Part shown: positions 44,974-53,413 of the stretch, piece after piece
Layout of the letters: each line of letters opens with the position of its first letter
How positions within the stretch are numbered: position 1 is the first letter of the stretch
Assembly: GCF_023283925.1 (NCBI RefSeq)
Contig: NZ_JAKIKX010000005.1
Coordinates: 248,001 to 312,000 of the forward strand
Direction of reading: 5' to 3'
Source: Shewanella marisflavi
Lineage (GTDB): Bacteria; Pseudomonadota; Gammaproteobacteria; Enterobacterales; Shewanellaceae
DNA: 64,000 bases
Notes under the pieces: generated by a model
What the model was told of the DNA's origin: nothing
Database searches by the model: none
What the model saw: the letters and a program-made list of their open reading frames with translations, nothing else
Position numbers and translations under genes: made by a program

Positions 44974-47196
44974 ATGTTGCCGCGCGCGAGTCTAAGGAAA
45001 TCCCAGACCGACCCTTGCCCCCCAAGGGGGGCTTTTTTTCCCCTAGGACGCCGCCTATTGGCGCGGCTATGGGAAGTGAACATTACCCTGTTCGCCATGA
45101 CGAGTTTAACTGCATTTGGCTTGACTACGATTGGCCTGACAGCCCCGGCTTGGGGGCGGGCAATCCCTAGTGTCAGTGAAAGCCACTTTACTCAAACTAA
45201 GCAAGATGAGCTTGAGGTGCTTGGACAAGGCGTGCTGGAGTATCAGCTCGGTGGCGAGCTGGGTCAGAAGTCAGTGTCATCCACGGCGTTGGCTGTGGAT
45301 ACGCAAGTGAAGATGAATATCTCTGGCTGGATCAACCGTGTCTCAGTAAAGCAAATTTTTGTGAACGACAGCGACCATTGGCTCAATGGCCGCTATCAGT
45401 TTCCTCTGCCTCACGATGCGGCGGTCGATAGTCTGACACTGCAGATAGGTCAGCGCGTGATCGTCGGGGAGATCCAACCTAAGGCGGTGGCACGGCAAAC
45501 CTTTGAGCAAGCCAAGGCCAGTGGTAAGAAGGCCAGTCTGGTCAGTCAGCAAAGACCGAATATCTTTTCATCTGAGGTCGCTAACCTTGGACCGGGTGAG
45601 GCCTTAGTGGTGGAGATAGCCTATCAGCAGCAGGTGCGTTATCAAGATGGCGAATTTAGCCTGCGTTTTCCAACCGCCATAACCCCAAGATATGATCCAA
45701 ACGCAAAGGCTAACCTGAGAGATGGTCAATCGGCATTCGGCAATAGAGTCCCAGAAGCATCAGGAGAGCAGAAGCTTTATCTGGACGTGGTACTAGATGC
45801 CGGCATGGCCATCAGTCGCTTGGAAACCCCGTATCACAAGATGCGTCAGACGCAACTTGGTGGCACTAAAATTGGCCTTAGTTTGACCAATAACTTGCGT
45901 CCCGACAGGGATTTTATGCTTAAGTGGCGCCCGCAGCTGGCCGAGCAGCCCAGCGCGGTCATGTTTAGCCAATTAGGTAAGACTCATGGAGAGCCGTCAG
46001 CTCAGGTCAAAGAGCAAGATAGCTACGCGTTGGTGATGTTGATGGCACCTCAAGATAAGGCTCGTGTGCGTCTGCCTCGGGAGCTGACCTTGGTTATTGA
46101 CACCTCTGGTTCCATGTCGGGGGATTCGATTATGCAGGCCAAATCCGCCATTTTAAATGCCTTAGCTGGACTTGGTAGCCAGGACACCTTTAATGTGATC
46201 GCCTTTGACAGCTCAGTGCGCAGCCTATCACCCATGGCGCTGCCGGTGACCGCGGCAAACTTAGGTAAGGCTAATCTATTCGTGCAAAGTCTTGAAGCCG
46301 ATGGCGGAACTGAGATGGCGCCGGCACTGCTGCGGGCTTTGAGTCAGCCGGAGCCAGCCACTTCTATGTCACAACGACTAAAACAGGTGGTGTTTATTAC
46401 CGATGGTGCCATAGGTAACGAGGCCTCTCTGTTTGCCCTGATTGCCGCCAATATCGGTCGCCAGCGCCTGTTTACCGTAGGGATAGGCGCGGCCCCCAAT
46501 GGCTACTTTATGGAGCGCGCCGCCAGGGCTGGGCGCGGCACTTATACCTATGTTGGCAAGATCAGCGAGGTGGACGCCAAGATAGGGGAGTTGTTAGAAA
46601 AGATAGAGTCGCCACAGATCAGCAATGTGACTCTCACCCTAGATGATGGCTCTATCCCAGATTACTGGCCGGTGCAGATTGGGGATCTCTATGCCCATGA
46701 ACCCATTATGGTGGCCCTGAGATTAACCGCTACTCAGCGCGCCGTGAGCGATGCGTTAATCATTTCTGGGGATCTGGATGGTAAGAACTGGCAGCGAAGA
46801 TTGGCCCTGTCGGTACAGGAAAAGCCGCGCGGCATCGATCTTATCTGGGCTCGCAATCAAATTGCCAGTCTGGAGCTTGGTAAAAACCCCCATAATCTCG
46901 ATGCGGTGAAGGCAAGTGTGACCCGTTTGGCGATGGATTATCATCTGGTCAGTCCCTATACCAGCCTGATTGCCGTGGATAAGACACCGTCGCGTCCTGA
47001 AAGCGTCGATGCAATGGAGCTGTTTAAACCCTCTATGCTTCCCGTTCAACAGCAGTGGCCTCAGACGGCAACCGAGAGCCGTCTGTATCTGGCTGTTGGT
47101 GCTATGATGCTCGCCTTAATCGCTGCGTATTGGTTTAGTTATCTGCCCTGTTTGCACCGTTTGTGGCGAAGACGTTTAAGTGAGGTGCATTCATGA
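44974..47196 (+). CDS. Marine proteobacterial sortase target protein (VIT and vWA domains)
   Basis: 740 residues from the ATG at 44974, chosen for AAGGAG 8 nt upstream; the frame extends 10 codons to 44944 without a ribosome site. After a signal region ending near APAWG there is a VIT domain (VKMNISGWINRVSVKQIF, LPHDAAVDSLTL) and a vWA domain with the MIDAS motif DTSGSMSGDS near residue 380. The C-terminus has a sorting signal, WPQTATESRLYLAVG, then a hydrophobic helix and a basic tail (HRLWRRRLSE). A sortase should cleave within PQTAT and attach the protein to an acceptor. Codons 15-22 lie on a terminator-like hairpin. Confidence 0.88.
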   Translation: MLPRASLRKSQTDPCPPRGAFFPLGRRLLARLWEVNITLFAMTSLTAFGLTTIGLTAPAWGRAIPSVSESHFTQTKQDELEVLGQGVLEYQLGGELGQKSVSSTALAVDTQVKMNISGWINRVSVKQIFVNDSDHWLNGRYQFPLPHDAAVDSLTLQIGQRVIVGEIQPKAVARQTFEQAKASGKKASLVSQQRPNIFSSEVANLGPGEALVVEIAYQQQVRYQDGEFSLRFPTAITPRYDPNAKANLRDGQSAFGNRVPEASGEQKLYLDVVLDAGMAISRLETPYHKMRQTQLGGTKIGLSLTNNLRPDRDFMLKWRPQLAEQPSAVMFSQLGKTHGEPSAQVKEQDSYALVMLMAPQDKARVRLPRELTLVIDTSGSMSGDSIMQAKSAILNALAGLGSQDTFNVIAFDSSVRSLSPMALPVTAANLGKANLFVQSLEADGGTEMAPALLRALSQPEPATSMSQRLKQVVFITDGAIGNEASLFALIAANIGRQRLFTVGIGAAPNGYFMERAARAGRGTYTYVGKISEVDAKIGELLEKIESPQISNVTLTLDDGSIPDYWPVQIGDLYAHEPIMVALRLTATQRAVSDALIISGDLDGKNWQRRLALSVQEKPRGIDLIWARNQIASLELGKNPHNLDAVKASVTRLAMDYHLVSPYTSLIAVDKTPSRPESVDAMELFKPSMLPVQQQWPQTATESRLYLAVGAMMLALIAAYWFSYLPCLHRLWRRRLSEVHS
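45017..45039 (+). terminator. Terminator-like hairpin inside the sortase target gene
   Basis: GCCCCCC (45017-45023) - AA - GGGGGGC (45026-45032) followed by seven T (45033-45039), starting 43 nt into the coding sequence and 82 nt after the pdsO stop. It is shaped like an intrinsic terminator and is read as CPPRGAFF in the protein. It may stop part of the transcripts after pdsO. Confidence 0.6.
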
Positions 47197-47864
47197 ACCG
47201 TCGCAGACGCTTGGGCCTGAGGCATGTGTTGCTGTTTACCGCACTGATGGCGGCCATGACACTGATATTCAAAGGAGGATATATGCAAGCTAAGGCGCAT
47301 TTTGCTCAGTTTTTGATTGAGCGAGCATGGGATAAAACCCTCAGCGATCGTCAGCAGCATAAGCCCTGGAGCTGGGCCGATACCTACCCCGTGGCTAAGC
47401 TGCATTTTATCGATGAGCAGGGCAGACAGCACGGTGACCCCCTTTATGTGTTGGCGGGCGCCTCAGGACGTAACCTGGCTTTTGGTCCCGCCGCTATTTT
47501 GGCGGATAATCAGATCAATCATTGGGGGAACACAGTTATTGCCGGTCACAGAGACACTCATTTCTCGCGTCTTCGGGGGATACATTCGGGCCAGATGATC
47601 ACTGTGCAGGATGCCTCGTCTCAGATAGTGCGCTACCGCGTCCTGGGGACCAAGGTAGTGGATGAGGAAGATACGCGCTTGCTGGCTAATGAATCTGAAC
47701 TGCGCTTGACTCTGGTGACCTGCTATCCCTTCGATAGTCTACTTGGTCAGAGTCGACAGCGCTTTGTGGTGGTTGCTGCGCCGCTAGAAAGTGAGGTAGC
47801 GCTCATTGAGCCTGCGCCACCTAAGTCGGCGGAGTTACAGAGGCATTACCCGGTTTCTGCCTAA
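47193..47864 (+). CDS. Class GN sortase
   Basis: 223 residues. One N-terminal membrane helix (about residues 11-27) anchors the enzyme. The catalytic set is visible: His119 in VIAGHRDTHFSRL, Cys177 in LTLVTCYPFDSL and Arg190 in SRQRFVVV. The KPWSWADTYPVAKL motif upstream of the catalytic domain is typical of Gram-negative dedicated sortases. It overlaps the target gene by 4 bp (ATGA) and is presumably specific for it. The gene ends 30 bp inside the convergent diguanylate cyclase gene. Confidence 0.93.
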   Translation: MNRRRRLGLRHVLLFTALMAAMTLIFKGGYMQAKAHFAQFLIERAWDKTLSDRQQHKPWSWADTYPVAKLHFIDEQGRQHGDPLYVLAGASGRNLAFGPAAILADNQINHWGNTVIAGHRDTHFSRLRGIHSGQMITVQDASSQIVRYRVLGTKVVDEEDTRLLANESELRLTLVTCYPFDSLLGQSRQRFVVVAAPLESEVALIEPAPPKSAELQRHYPVSA

Positions 47865-48854
47865 ATGCTTAGCATCATATAAGAAACCGTCAGTTCGCTC
47901 GATCAGCGACTCGAAGGTGTCCTTCGTCTGCCATTCGCTGACACCAAAAGAGGCGCTGATCTTATTGATAAGCTGATCTTTACGTCTATCTTTCAAGGTG
48001 ATCTTCTCGAGTGAGCGGCGCATGGCATCGGCCAGTTGGCGTGCCTTACGCTGATGACTGTTAGGCACCAGCAAAGCAAACTCTTCACCACCGTAGCGGT
48101 AGAGCTTAATGCCATCTCGGCAGGATTCACCCAGGCGTTTGGCAACCGCTTTTAACACATTGTCGCCCAGATGGTGGCCGTAGGTGTCGTTAACGTTTTT
48201 AAAGTGATCCACATCGGCCAAGATGAGACAGGTTCCCTCAGGAGACTGTGCTAACAGGCCTTTCAGATCTTGATCGAAGGCGCGGCGGTTAAGCACGCCA
48301 GTAAGGGCGTCATGGTAAACGTCACGCTCGGAGCGTTGTAACTCGGCGCGCAGGGCTGCGATCTCCTCCTGGGCCTTGTCCAATCGTCCGGTAAAATATT
48401 CGGTGGTCTGACGGATCTCATCAGATTCTTTCACCAGATCCCGCACCAGACCTAACACCTTCTCCAGGCTTAAGCCTTCTTCTTCGATGCGATTGAGCCG
48501 ATTAAAGTTACTGTCGATACGCTGCTGAAAAACCGTGGCATCTTGGTTGGTGTCTTTAATGGATTGCGACAGCTCTATGGTCATGGCCTCAAGGTTCTGA
48601 CGCATGTTGAGGACATTGACCTCGTTGGGGTCGGCGATATGCTCGCGGTAGAGCAACTCGGCGGTCACTGGTGGGCAGGTGTTGTACTGGTTAACTATCT
48701 TGTCTAATTTGTCGATGAGTAGGGGATTTTGTTGACCGACATAGGCATACCACAAGGCGTAGTTGGTTGGTGTCGTTGGGATTTGATGCTTTAACATCAA
48801 GGGTACGGCTTTCTTGAGGTTGATAGCGGCTTCGCGCATCAAATCTTTGCTCAT
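47835..48854 (-). CDS. Diguanylate cyclase (GGDEF protein)
   Basis: 339 residues from the ATG at 48854, with AGGAG 6 nt upstream; the longer frame to 48959 includes implausible residues. The N-terminal 170 residues are mostly helical with a coiled-coil-like stretch near residues 95-175 and no recognised sensor. The GGDEF domain carries the active-site motif YRYGGEEFALL and DHFKNVNDTYGHHLGDNVL. The residues at the inhibitory I-site position are RDGI rather than RxxD, so product inhibition may be lost. No membrane helix is seen. Located 150 bp downstream of letB. Confidence 0.9.
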   Translation of the reverse strand: MSKDLMREAAINLKKAVPLMLKHQIPTTPTNYALWYAYVGQQNPLLIDKLDKIVNQYNTCPPVTAELLYREHIADPNEVNVLNMRQNLEAMTIELSQSIKDTNQDATVFQQRIDSNFNRLNRIEEEGLSLEKVLGLVRDLVKESDEIRQTTEYFTGRLDKAQEEIAALRAELQRSERDVYHDALTGVLNRRAFDQDLKGLLAQSPEGTCLILADVDHFKNVNDTYGHHLGDNVLKAVAKRLGESCRDGIKLYRYGGEEFALLVPNSHQRKARQLADAMRRSLEKITLKDRRKDQLINKISASFGVSEWQTKDTFESLIERTDGFLYDAKHLGRNRVMPL

Positions 48855-48915
48855 ATCGACTCCTAAAACAGCTGGTCTGGGCCTAGCCTGTAAGGGGAAA
48901 CTTGTCACTCTGTTC

Positions 48916-48947
48916 GCGCTTAGTGCCTGGCTATGCCCCCTAAGCGC
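48916..48947. repeat. Inverted repeat upstream of the GGDEF gene
   Basis: GCGCTTAG (48916-48923) and CTAAGCGC (48940-48947) flank 16 nt. It sits between letB and the diguanylate cyclase start and could be a leader stem-loop or operator. Confidence 0.5.
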
Positions 48948-49004
48948 TGGCTTCTTCAAGCATAGTCGCGAAAGGGGGTCGCTGCAGTTTAATACTAGTG
49001 CTTG

Positions 49005-51629
49005 CTAATCAATAGTTTGTTGATTTGGCGCCCACTTTAGCCAATTGGGGTCGACTTTGGGGTGCAGTTCAAACTGCTGTCCCTCGGCGATTTGATTGGT
49101 TTGTGAGCTGCTGCTTTCGGTTGCCACGCCTATACCACCTGCGATGATGGTTTCTAATGAGCCGGTTTCAATCTGGGCACCAGAGAAGAGACCTAGGTCG
49201 ACCTTGATCCCTGAGAGATCCCAGAATTGACTGGTTTGATTGACCAGATGACGATAATGTTTGGCGATTTGCGCCGTCATCAGTACCTGAGTGCCATTAT
49301 CTGATAGCTGCACCTGCTTGATTTCACCTATTTTTATACCGCGAAACACAATAGGTGTGCCAACCTTCATGGAGCCCAGGTTGTCATCGACTAAGGTAAA
49401 GGTGAGGGCATCCTGGCTGAGCTTAGCTGGTGACTCGACACGCCCGATAAACTGACTGATGCTGTGTTGACTCTGGCCAGGTAGCACAGAGACATAGGGG
49501 CCTGTGAGTAAGGTTTCTGCCGCTGAGACGCCTGAGAGTGAGATCTCGGCATCGACGATGAAGTATTGGGCATCATCGGCAAGGAAAGGGGCTGCGTAGT
49601 CGCCATAGAGGTAGGCATCGACCGTGACAGTTTGTAGATCTTGATTAAGCTTAACGCGCTCCACTTCGCCTATCTGATGACCCAGGTAACGTATGGGGGC
49701 ATGGGCACTTAATCGTGTGCTGGCGTCAAAGCTTATATTGATGGGCGTTGCCTTGGCGCGGGCCATCTCCTCAGAGCCATAGAGGTGGGTTTGATTGCCT
49801 TGACTATCGGCATCCAATAGACCCAGGGACACACTGCCTTTAATTGCGCCTTCAAGAGGTGCCAGATCGACCTTTAGCCCATTTAAACTGGCGTCGACGC
49901 TCAGCGCACCATTGCGCCAAAAGACGCTGTTGGGTTTCACTAGCTTAGCAAAGGCCTTGTCTATGCCAAGCACTAACTTGAATTGCTCACTATCACTGTG
50001 CCAGTCGACCCGCTCGACTTCGCCGATCTGCATCTTCTTATAATAGATAGGAGAGTGTGCTGAAAGGCCTGCACCATCTGCGCTGCTTAACTCGACTCTG
50101 AGACGATTTAGTTGACTAAAATAGCTCTCTGCCTGCTGAGTGTTGGCAAACAAAGGCAGTGGTTGCTTGGGGTTAAATGTTTTGTGGCTCTTGCCTGGGT
50201 TGAGACTGATAGCACCCTTAGTAAAGGTGTCCAGATCCCGGGTGCTTACCGAAACCCCTTCGAGTGATGCGTCGATAGCCAGCGCCGATTCGGCAACAAA
50301 ATAGCTGTCTTGGCGCAGTAGGGAAGCAAACTCTGGCCAGATGTTAATTTGGTAGTCCAGCGCGGAAAAATCTTGTTTAAACTCGAGGGCGCTGACTTCG
50401 CCTATGGGCAGTTGTTTATAGCGTACCTGGGCGCCAGTTCGGATCCCAGGGTTTTCATCGGATGTCAGGTGCACAATAACAGGGGATAAGCCTTGCTGCG
50501 GCGCTGTATCCAGTAGTTTGTAGCTCGCTTGACGTTCGCCGCTGCCAGGTAGGAATGCCACCACATTGCCTGTGACTAGACGAGTAGCATGTTTGATGCC
50601 GCTTAGCGACAGGTCGGCGCCCTCGAGCCAAAATTGACTGTCTTGGCCTACAAGATCCGCATACTGGTTTTCTATCACTGCATCAAAGCTCACCCCGCTT
50701 TCGCTAAGCTGGGTATGGGTGATGCGGCCGATATTAATCCCTCTATATACGATATCGGCGCCAGTACTCAGGCTATCGGCATCCTTTGCGGTCAAGGTAA
50801 AGCTAATACCGCCCAGCGCGCTGTCTTTATCTTCGAAAATGGCAAAGGTTTGGTTGGCCTCGGCTTTGTCGCTGTCAGGTGATGAGGAGAAGCTTACGCC
50901 GCCGGCTAAGATCGCTGCCAGGCTCTCAGTTTTGACCTTGATACCAGAGAGGGTTGCATCCAGCGCTAAGCCCGAGACATTCCAAAAGCGCGAGTCTTGT
51001 TTAACCAAGTGGGCATATTTCTTTTCGATGTAGGCATTAAACAAGATGCTGTCGTCGTTAACCAGACGATAACCGACGATGTTGCCGACCGGGATTTGGC
51101 GATAAAACACTTGTGAGCCGACATCAAGTGAGCCTAGTCCCTCACTGGTGAGCTCTATCATCAAGCCATCTGCGCCGGGGGCCACGGGCGGTGCCTGATC
51201 TTCGGCAATAAATTCGTTTCTGTAGTCGCCATCGCCTGGCTGAATGGCAATATAGTTACCTGAGAAAAGTGCATCTAAGCCTTCGACGCCGGTAATGGAG
51301 GCCTTAGGGGTAACCAACCAGAACTTAGTTTCATCTTTAAGGAAAGGGGTAGAGCGATAGTCCATCAAGAGATCGACATAAACCCCTTGCAGCTGATCGT
51401 CAATACTGATGTCGACCACCTTACCTACGGTTAAGCCTTGGTATCTGACTAATGTCTTGCCAACATCTATCCCGGACGCACTGGGAAAATGGATACGCAC
51501 TTCGACACCTGATTCTCGAATACTCTTAATACCGAGCCAAGCCCCAAGTGCTAGCGCAATTAACGGCAGCAACCAGATGGGAGAGAAGAGCTTTTTCTTA
51601 ACGACTTTTGGTGTTTCAATTTGTGTCAT
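49005..51629 (-). CDS. letB: Seven-domain MCE lipid-transport protein LetB (YebT)
   Basis: 874 residues, close to E. coli LetB (877). An N-terminal membrane helix (about residues 14-33) anchors a tandem of seven MCE domains, each recognised by a core like G-Q-V-Y-R-G-I-I-G-V; examples start at VRYQGLTVGKV, VFYRQIPVGNI, IVYRGINIGRI, VRYKQLPIGEV, IYYKKMQIGEV, IRYLGHQIGEV and IVFRGIKIGEI. LetB hexamers form a tunnel across the periplasm for lipid transport between inner and outer membranes. It overlaps the second LetA-half gene by 14 bp. Confidence 0.93.
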   Translation of the reverse strand: MTQIETPKVVKKKLFSPIWLLPLIALALGAWLGIKSIRESGVEVRIHFPSASGIDVGKTLVRYQGLTVGKVVDISIDDQLQGVYVDLLMDYRSTPFLKDETKFWLVTPKASITGVEGLDALFSGNYIAIQPGDGDYRNEFIAEDQAPPVAPGADGLMIELTSEGLGSLDVGSQVFYRQIPVGNIVGYRLVNDDSILFNAYIEKKYAHLVKQDSRFWNVSGLALDATLSGIKVKTESLAAILAGGVSFSSSPDSDKAEANQTFAIFEDKDSALGGISFTLTAKDADSLSTGADIVYRGINIGRITHTQLSESGVSFDAVIENQYADLVGQDSQFWLEGADLSLSGIKHATRLVTGNVVAFLPGSGERQASYKLLDTAPQQGLSPVIVHLTSDENPGIRTGAQVRYKQLPIGEVSALEFKQDFSALDYQINIWPEFASLLRQDSYFVAESALAIDASLEGVSVSTRDLDTFTKGAISLNPGKSHKTFNPKQPLPLFANTQQAESYFSQLNRLRVELSSADGAGLSAHSPIYYKKMQIGEVERVDWHSDSEQFKLVLGIDKAFAKLVKPNSVFWRNGALSVDASLNGLKVDLAPLEGAIKGSVSLGLLDADSQGNQTHLYGSEEMARAKATPINISFDASTRLSAHAPIRYLGHQIGEVERVKLNQDLQTVTVDAYLYGDYAAPFLADDAQYFIVDAEISLSGVSAAETLLTGPYVSVLPGQSQHSISQFIGRVESPAKLSQDALTFTLVDDNLGSMKVGTPIVFRGIKIGEIKQVQLSDNGTQVLMTAQIAKHYRHLVNQTSQFWDLSGIKVDLGLFSGAQIETGSLETIIAGGIGVATESSSSQTNQIAEGQQFELHPKVDPNWLKWAPNQQTID

Positions 51630-52257
51630 CTTTCGATTCCAATCGGTCCCAGAGTAAACGTGTATCTAATACTTTTGCGGCAAGTTGTGTGAGCAAAATG
51701 ACTAAGGCAAAGGCGGTGGCCGCTGGCGCGGGTTTGGCATCCCATATCTGTCCCATATTGATCAGCGCTGCGGTAATGGAGATCACAAATAGATCTAACA
51801 TAGACCAGCGTCCTATCCATTCGATGATATGAAAGCCGGTCATCAGTGTCTTTTTCGAGATAGGCAAGCGGTAACTGATGGCGGTCAAATATAGCGCCAG
51901 GCCAAAGATTTTTAGCATAGGGACTAAGATACTGGCGGTAAAAAGAATAATGGCAATCGGTAAGAGATCCAGATGCACCAGATGGCTGATCCCGCTCAAA
52001 ATGGTGTCCTGTCGTACCTGCCCCTGACTGGTCATAATCGTGATGGGGTAGAGGTTGGCAGGAAATAATAAGATGGCAGCGGTGATCAATAAGGCCCAAC
52101 TTTTTTGCACGCTGGTGCGATCCCGACTTTGCACGGGTTGGCCACAGCGTGGACAGGTGCCCTGTTCTACATGACATAAATATTTGCAGGTTGGGCAGTT
52201 AGTTAACCCCAGTGCTTCGCCCTGTGCTGACTGTACTTGCTTACTCATCCAGTACAC
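51616..52257 (-). CDS. LetA (PqiA-like) C-terminal half as a separate protein
   Basis: 213 residues, about half the size of E. coli LetA/YebS (427). A zinc ribbon near the N-terminus (CPTCKYLC, then CPRCG) is followed by four hydrophobic helices with ILLFPANLYPITIM, the PqiA-family signature. It overlaps the preceding half-gene by 17 bp and letB by 14 bp, so the three are translationally coupled. It should form the inner-membrane part of the LetAB lipid transporter together with the other half. Confidence 0.88.
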   Translation of the reverse strand: MYWMSKQVQSAQGEALGLTNCPTCKYLCHVEQGTCPRCGQPVQSRDRTSVQKSWALLITAAILLFPANLYPITIMTSQGQVRQDTILSGISHLVHLDLLPIAIILFTASILVPMLKIFGLALYLTAISYRLPISKKTLMTGFHIIEWIGRWSMLDLFVISITAALINMGQIWDAKPAPAATAFALVILLTQLAAKVLDTRLLWDRLESKDDTN

Positions 52258-52903
52258 TCCACATATGCTCTATGTCATATTCGCGCTGCATGAAAATCAC
52301 CATAATAAACAGCATGGTAAAGCTAAAGGTACCTATGCCGAAGTAGAGATCCGTGTAATCTGAAAGCTGAAAAACCGATATGAAGATACTGATCATGTAG
52401 ATCTCTAACATAGAAAGCTGTGCCAGAAGACTGTGTTGTTTGAGCAACTTCTTATAGATGGCACGAAAGAAGGGGGTTTTCAATCGATACTTGATGATAA
52501 GTATCTGACTCAGTATGGATAATATTAGCAGTCCTGGTGCAATGACCGCCGCGACTAATACTGCTATGCCCACGACCCAATAGCCTTGCGACGCGACCGA
52601 CATCGCGCCGCCAGTGATGGTGGTGGTACGAATACTACCGAGAAAATGCATCTCGAGCACAGGGAAAAAATTGGCGGGAAAATAGAGGATCAACGCCGTA
52701 ATACAAAGGGCTAGCATGCCGTTGATGGAACAGTAGGGAGTATCATATAGATTGGTATGACAGCGGGGGCACAGAGCCCTAACGCCCGTAGGCAAAGCGC
52801 GCTTTCTTACGACGAGATCGCAAGCGCGGCAAAGCACAATACTCTTGTCTAACACCTCTGTTTTCATACTTATATTCGGGCGTTTCCTGTTTGCTATGGT
52901 CAT
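52241..52903 (-). CDS. LetA (PqiA-like) N-terminal half as a separate protein
   Basis: 220 residues. An N-terminal zinc ribbon (CRACDLV, then CPRCHT) and four hydrophobic helices, including ALILYFPANFFPVLEM, match the first PqiA repeat of LetA. The start is uncertain: ATG at 52903 or at 52867, neither with a clear ribosome site. It heads the letA-letA-letB operon. In enteric bacteria the two halves are one protein; here the coding frame is split with a 17-bp overlap. Confidence 0.88.
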   Translation of the reverse strand: MTIANRKRPNISMKTEVLDKSIVLCRACDLVVRKRALPTGVRALCPRCHTNLYDTPYCSINGMLALCITALILYFPANFFPVLEMHFLGSIRTTTITGGAMSVASQGYWVVGIAVLVAAVIAPGLLILSILSQILIIKYRLKTPFFRAIYKKLLKQHSLLAQLSMLEIYMISIFISVFQLSDYTDLYFGIGTFSFTMLFIMVIFMQREYDIEHMWSVLDE

Positions 52904-53080
52904 CTATTAACGAGCAATTTCTTGATATAGACCAGTAATCTACTGCCTATAAGATATTACTATAGCCAATCTATTGAAATCCTTATTAAGGATACCCCTT
53001 AAACTGGAGCCAATAGTGCAGCAGATTCTATCAGATAAAGTTTGATACTTGCATAAGAAGTTGTATTTATGAGATTCTAC

Positions 53081-53100
53081 AACTGTATATAAAAACAGTG
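53081..53100 (+). promoter_or_regulatory. LexA (SOS) box of yebG
   Basis: AACTGTATATAAAAACAGTG contains CTGT-N8-ACAG exactly (53083-53098), with an AT-rich centre as in strong LexA boxes. It ends 10 bp before the yebG ATG, between promoter and coding region. Confidence 0.88.
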
Positions 53101-53110
53101 TGAGGGTGAT

Positions 53111-53395
53111 ATGGCAGTTATAACGAAATTTGTCGTAGTCAGAGAAGGGGTGGAGAAGATGACATTCACATCTAAGAAGGAGGCCGATGCCTACGATAAG
53201 ATGCTCGATATTGCAGATAATCTTCTTCCTTTTATCGAGCAAGTTGATTTAGGCTTAGACGAAAATGCAATCGAGCAGCTATGTTTCTACATGGCAGAAA
53301 ATAAAGATCAGTTGATGGGCCTGTTAAAAGGTGGCGCGACGACTAAGACCGCACCCGCGAAGAAACCGGCGAAAAAAGCTGAAGCAAAAACTTAA
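53111..53395 (+). CDS. yebG: DNA damage-inducible protein YebG
   Basis: 94 residues. The N-terminal half matches E. coli YebG closely (REGVEKMTFTSKKEADAYDK near residue 12). The C-terminus is a Lys/Ala-rich tail (APAKKPAKKAEAK) instead of the acidic E. coli tail. YebG is an SOS-regulated protein of unknown biochemical role; the LexA box directly upstream agrees. The ATG at 53111 is preceded by GAGGGTG. Confidence 0.93.
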   Translation: MAVITKFVVVREGVEKMTFTSKKEADAYDKMLDIADNLLPFIEQVDLGLDENAIEQLCFYMAENKDQLMGLLKGGATTKTAPAKKPAKKAEAKT

Positions 53396-53413
53396 TATAG
53401 TTAGGAAAATAGT

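Noticed and set aside
48855..48960. Cyclic-di-GMP riboswitch before the diguanylate cyclase gene.
   Set aside because: The region has an inverted repeat but none of the conserved GEMM core sequences.
51626..52177. A 183-codon leftward frame in another phase of the LetA half-gene.
   Set aside because: The other frame carries the zinc ribbon and PqiA motifs; this one has no recognisable feature.
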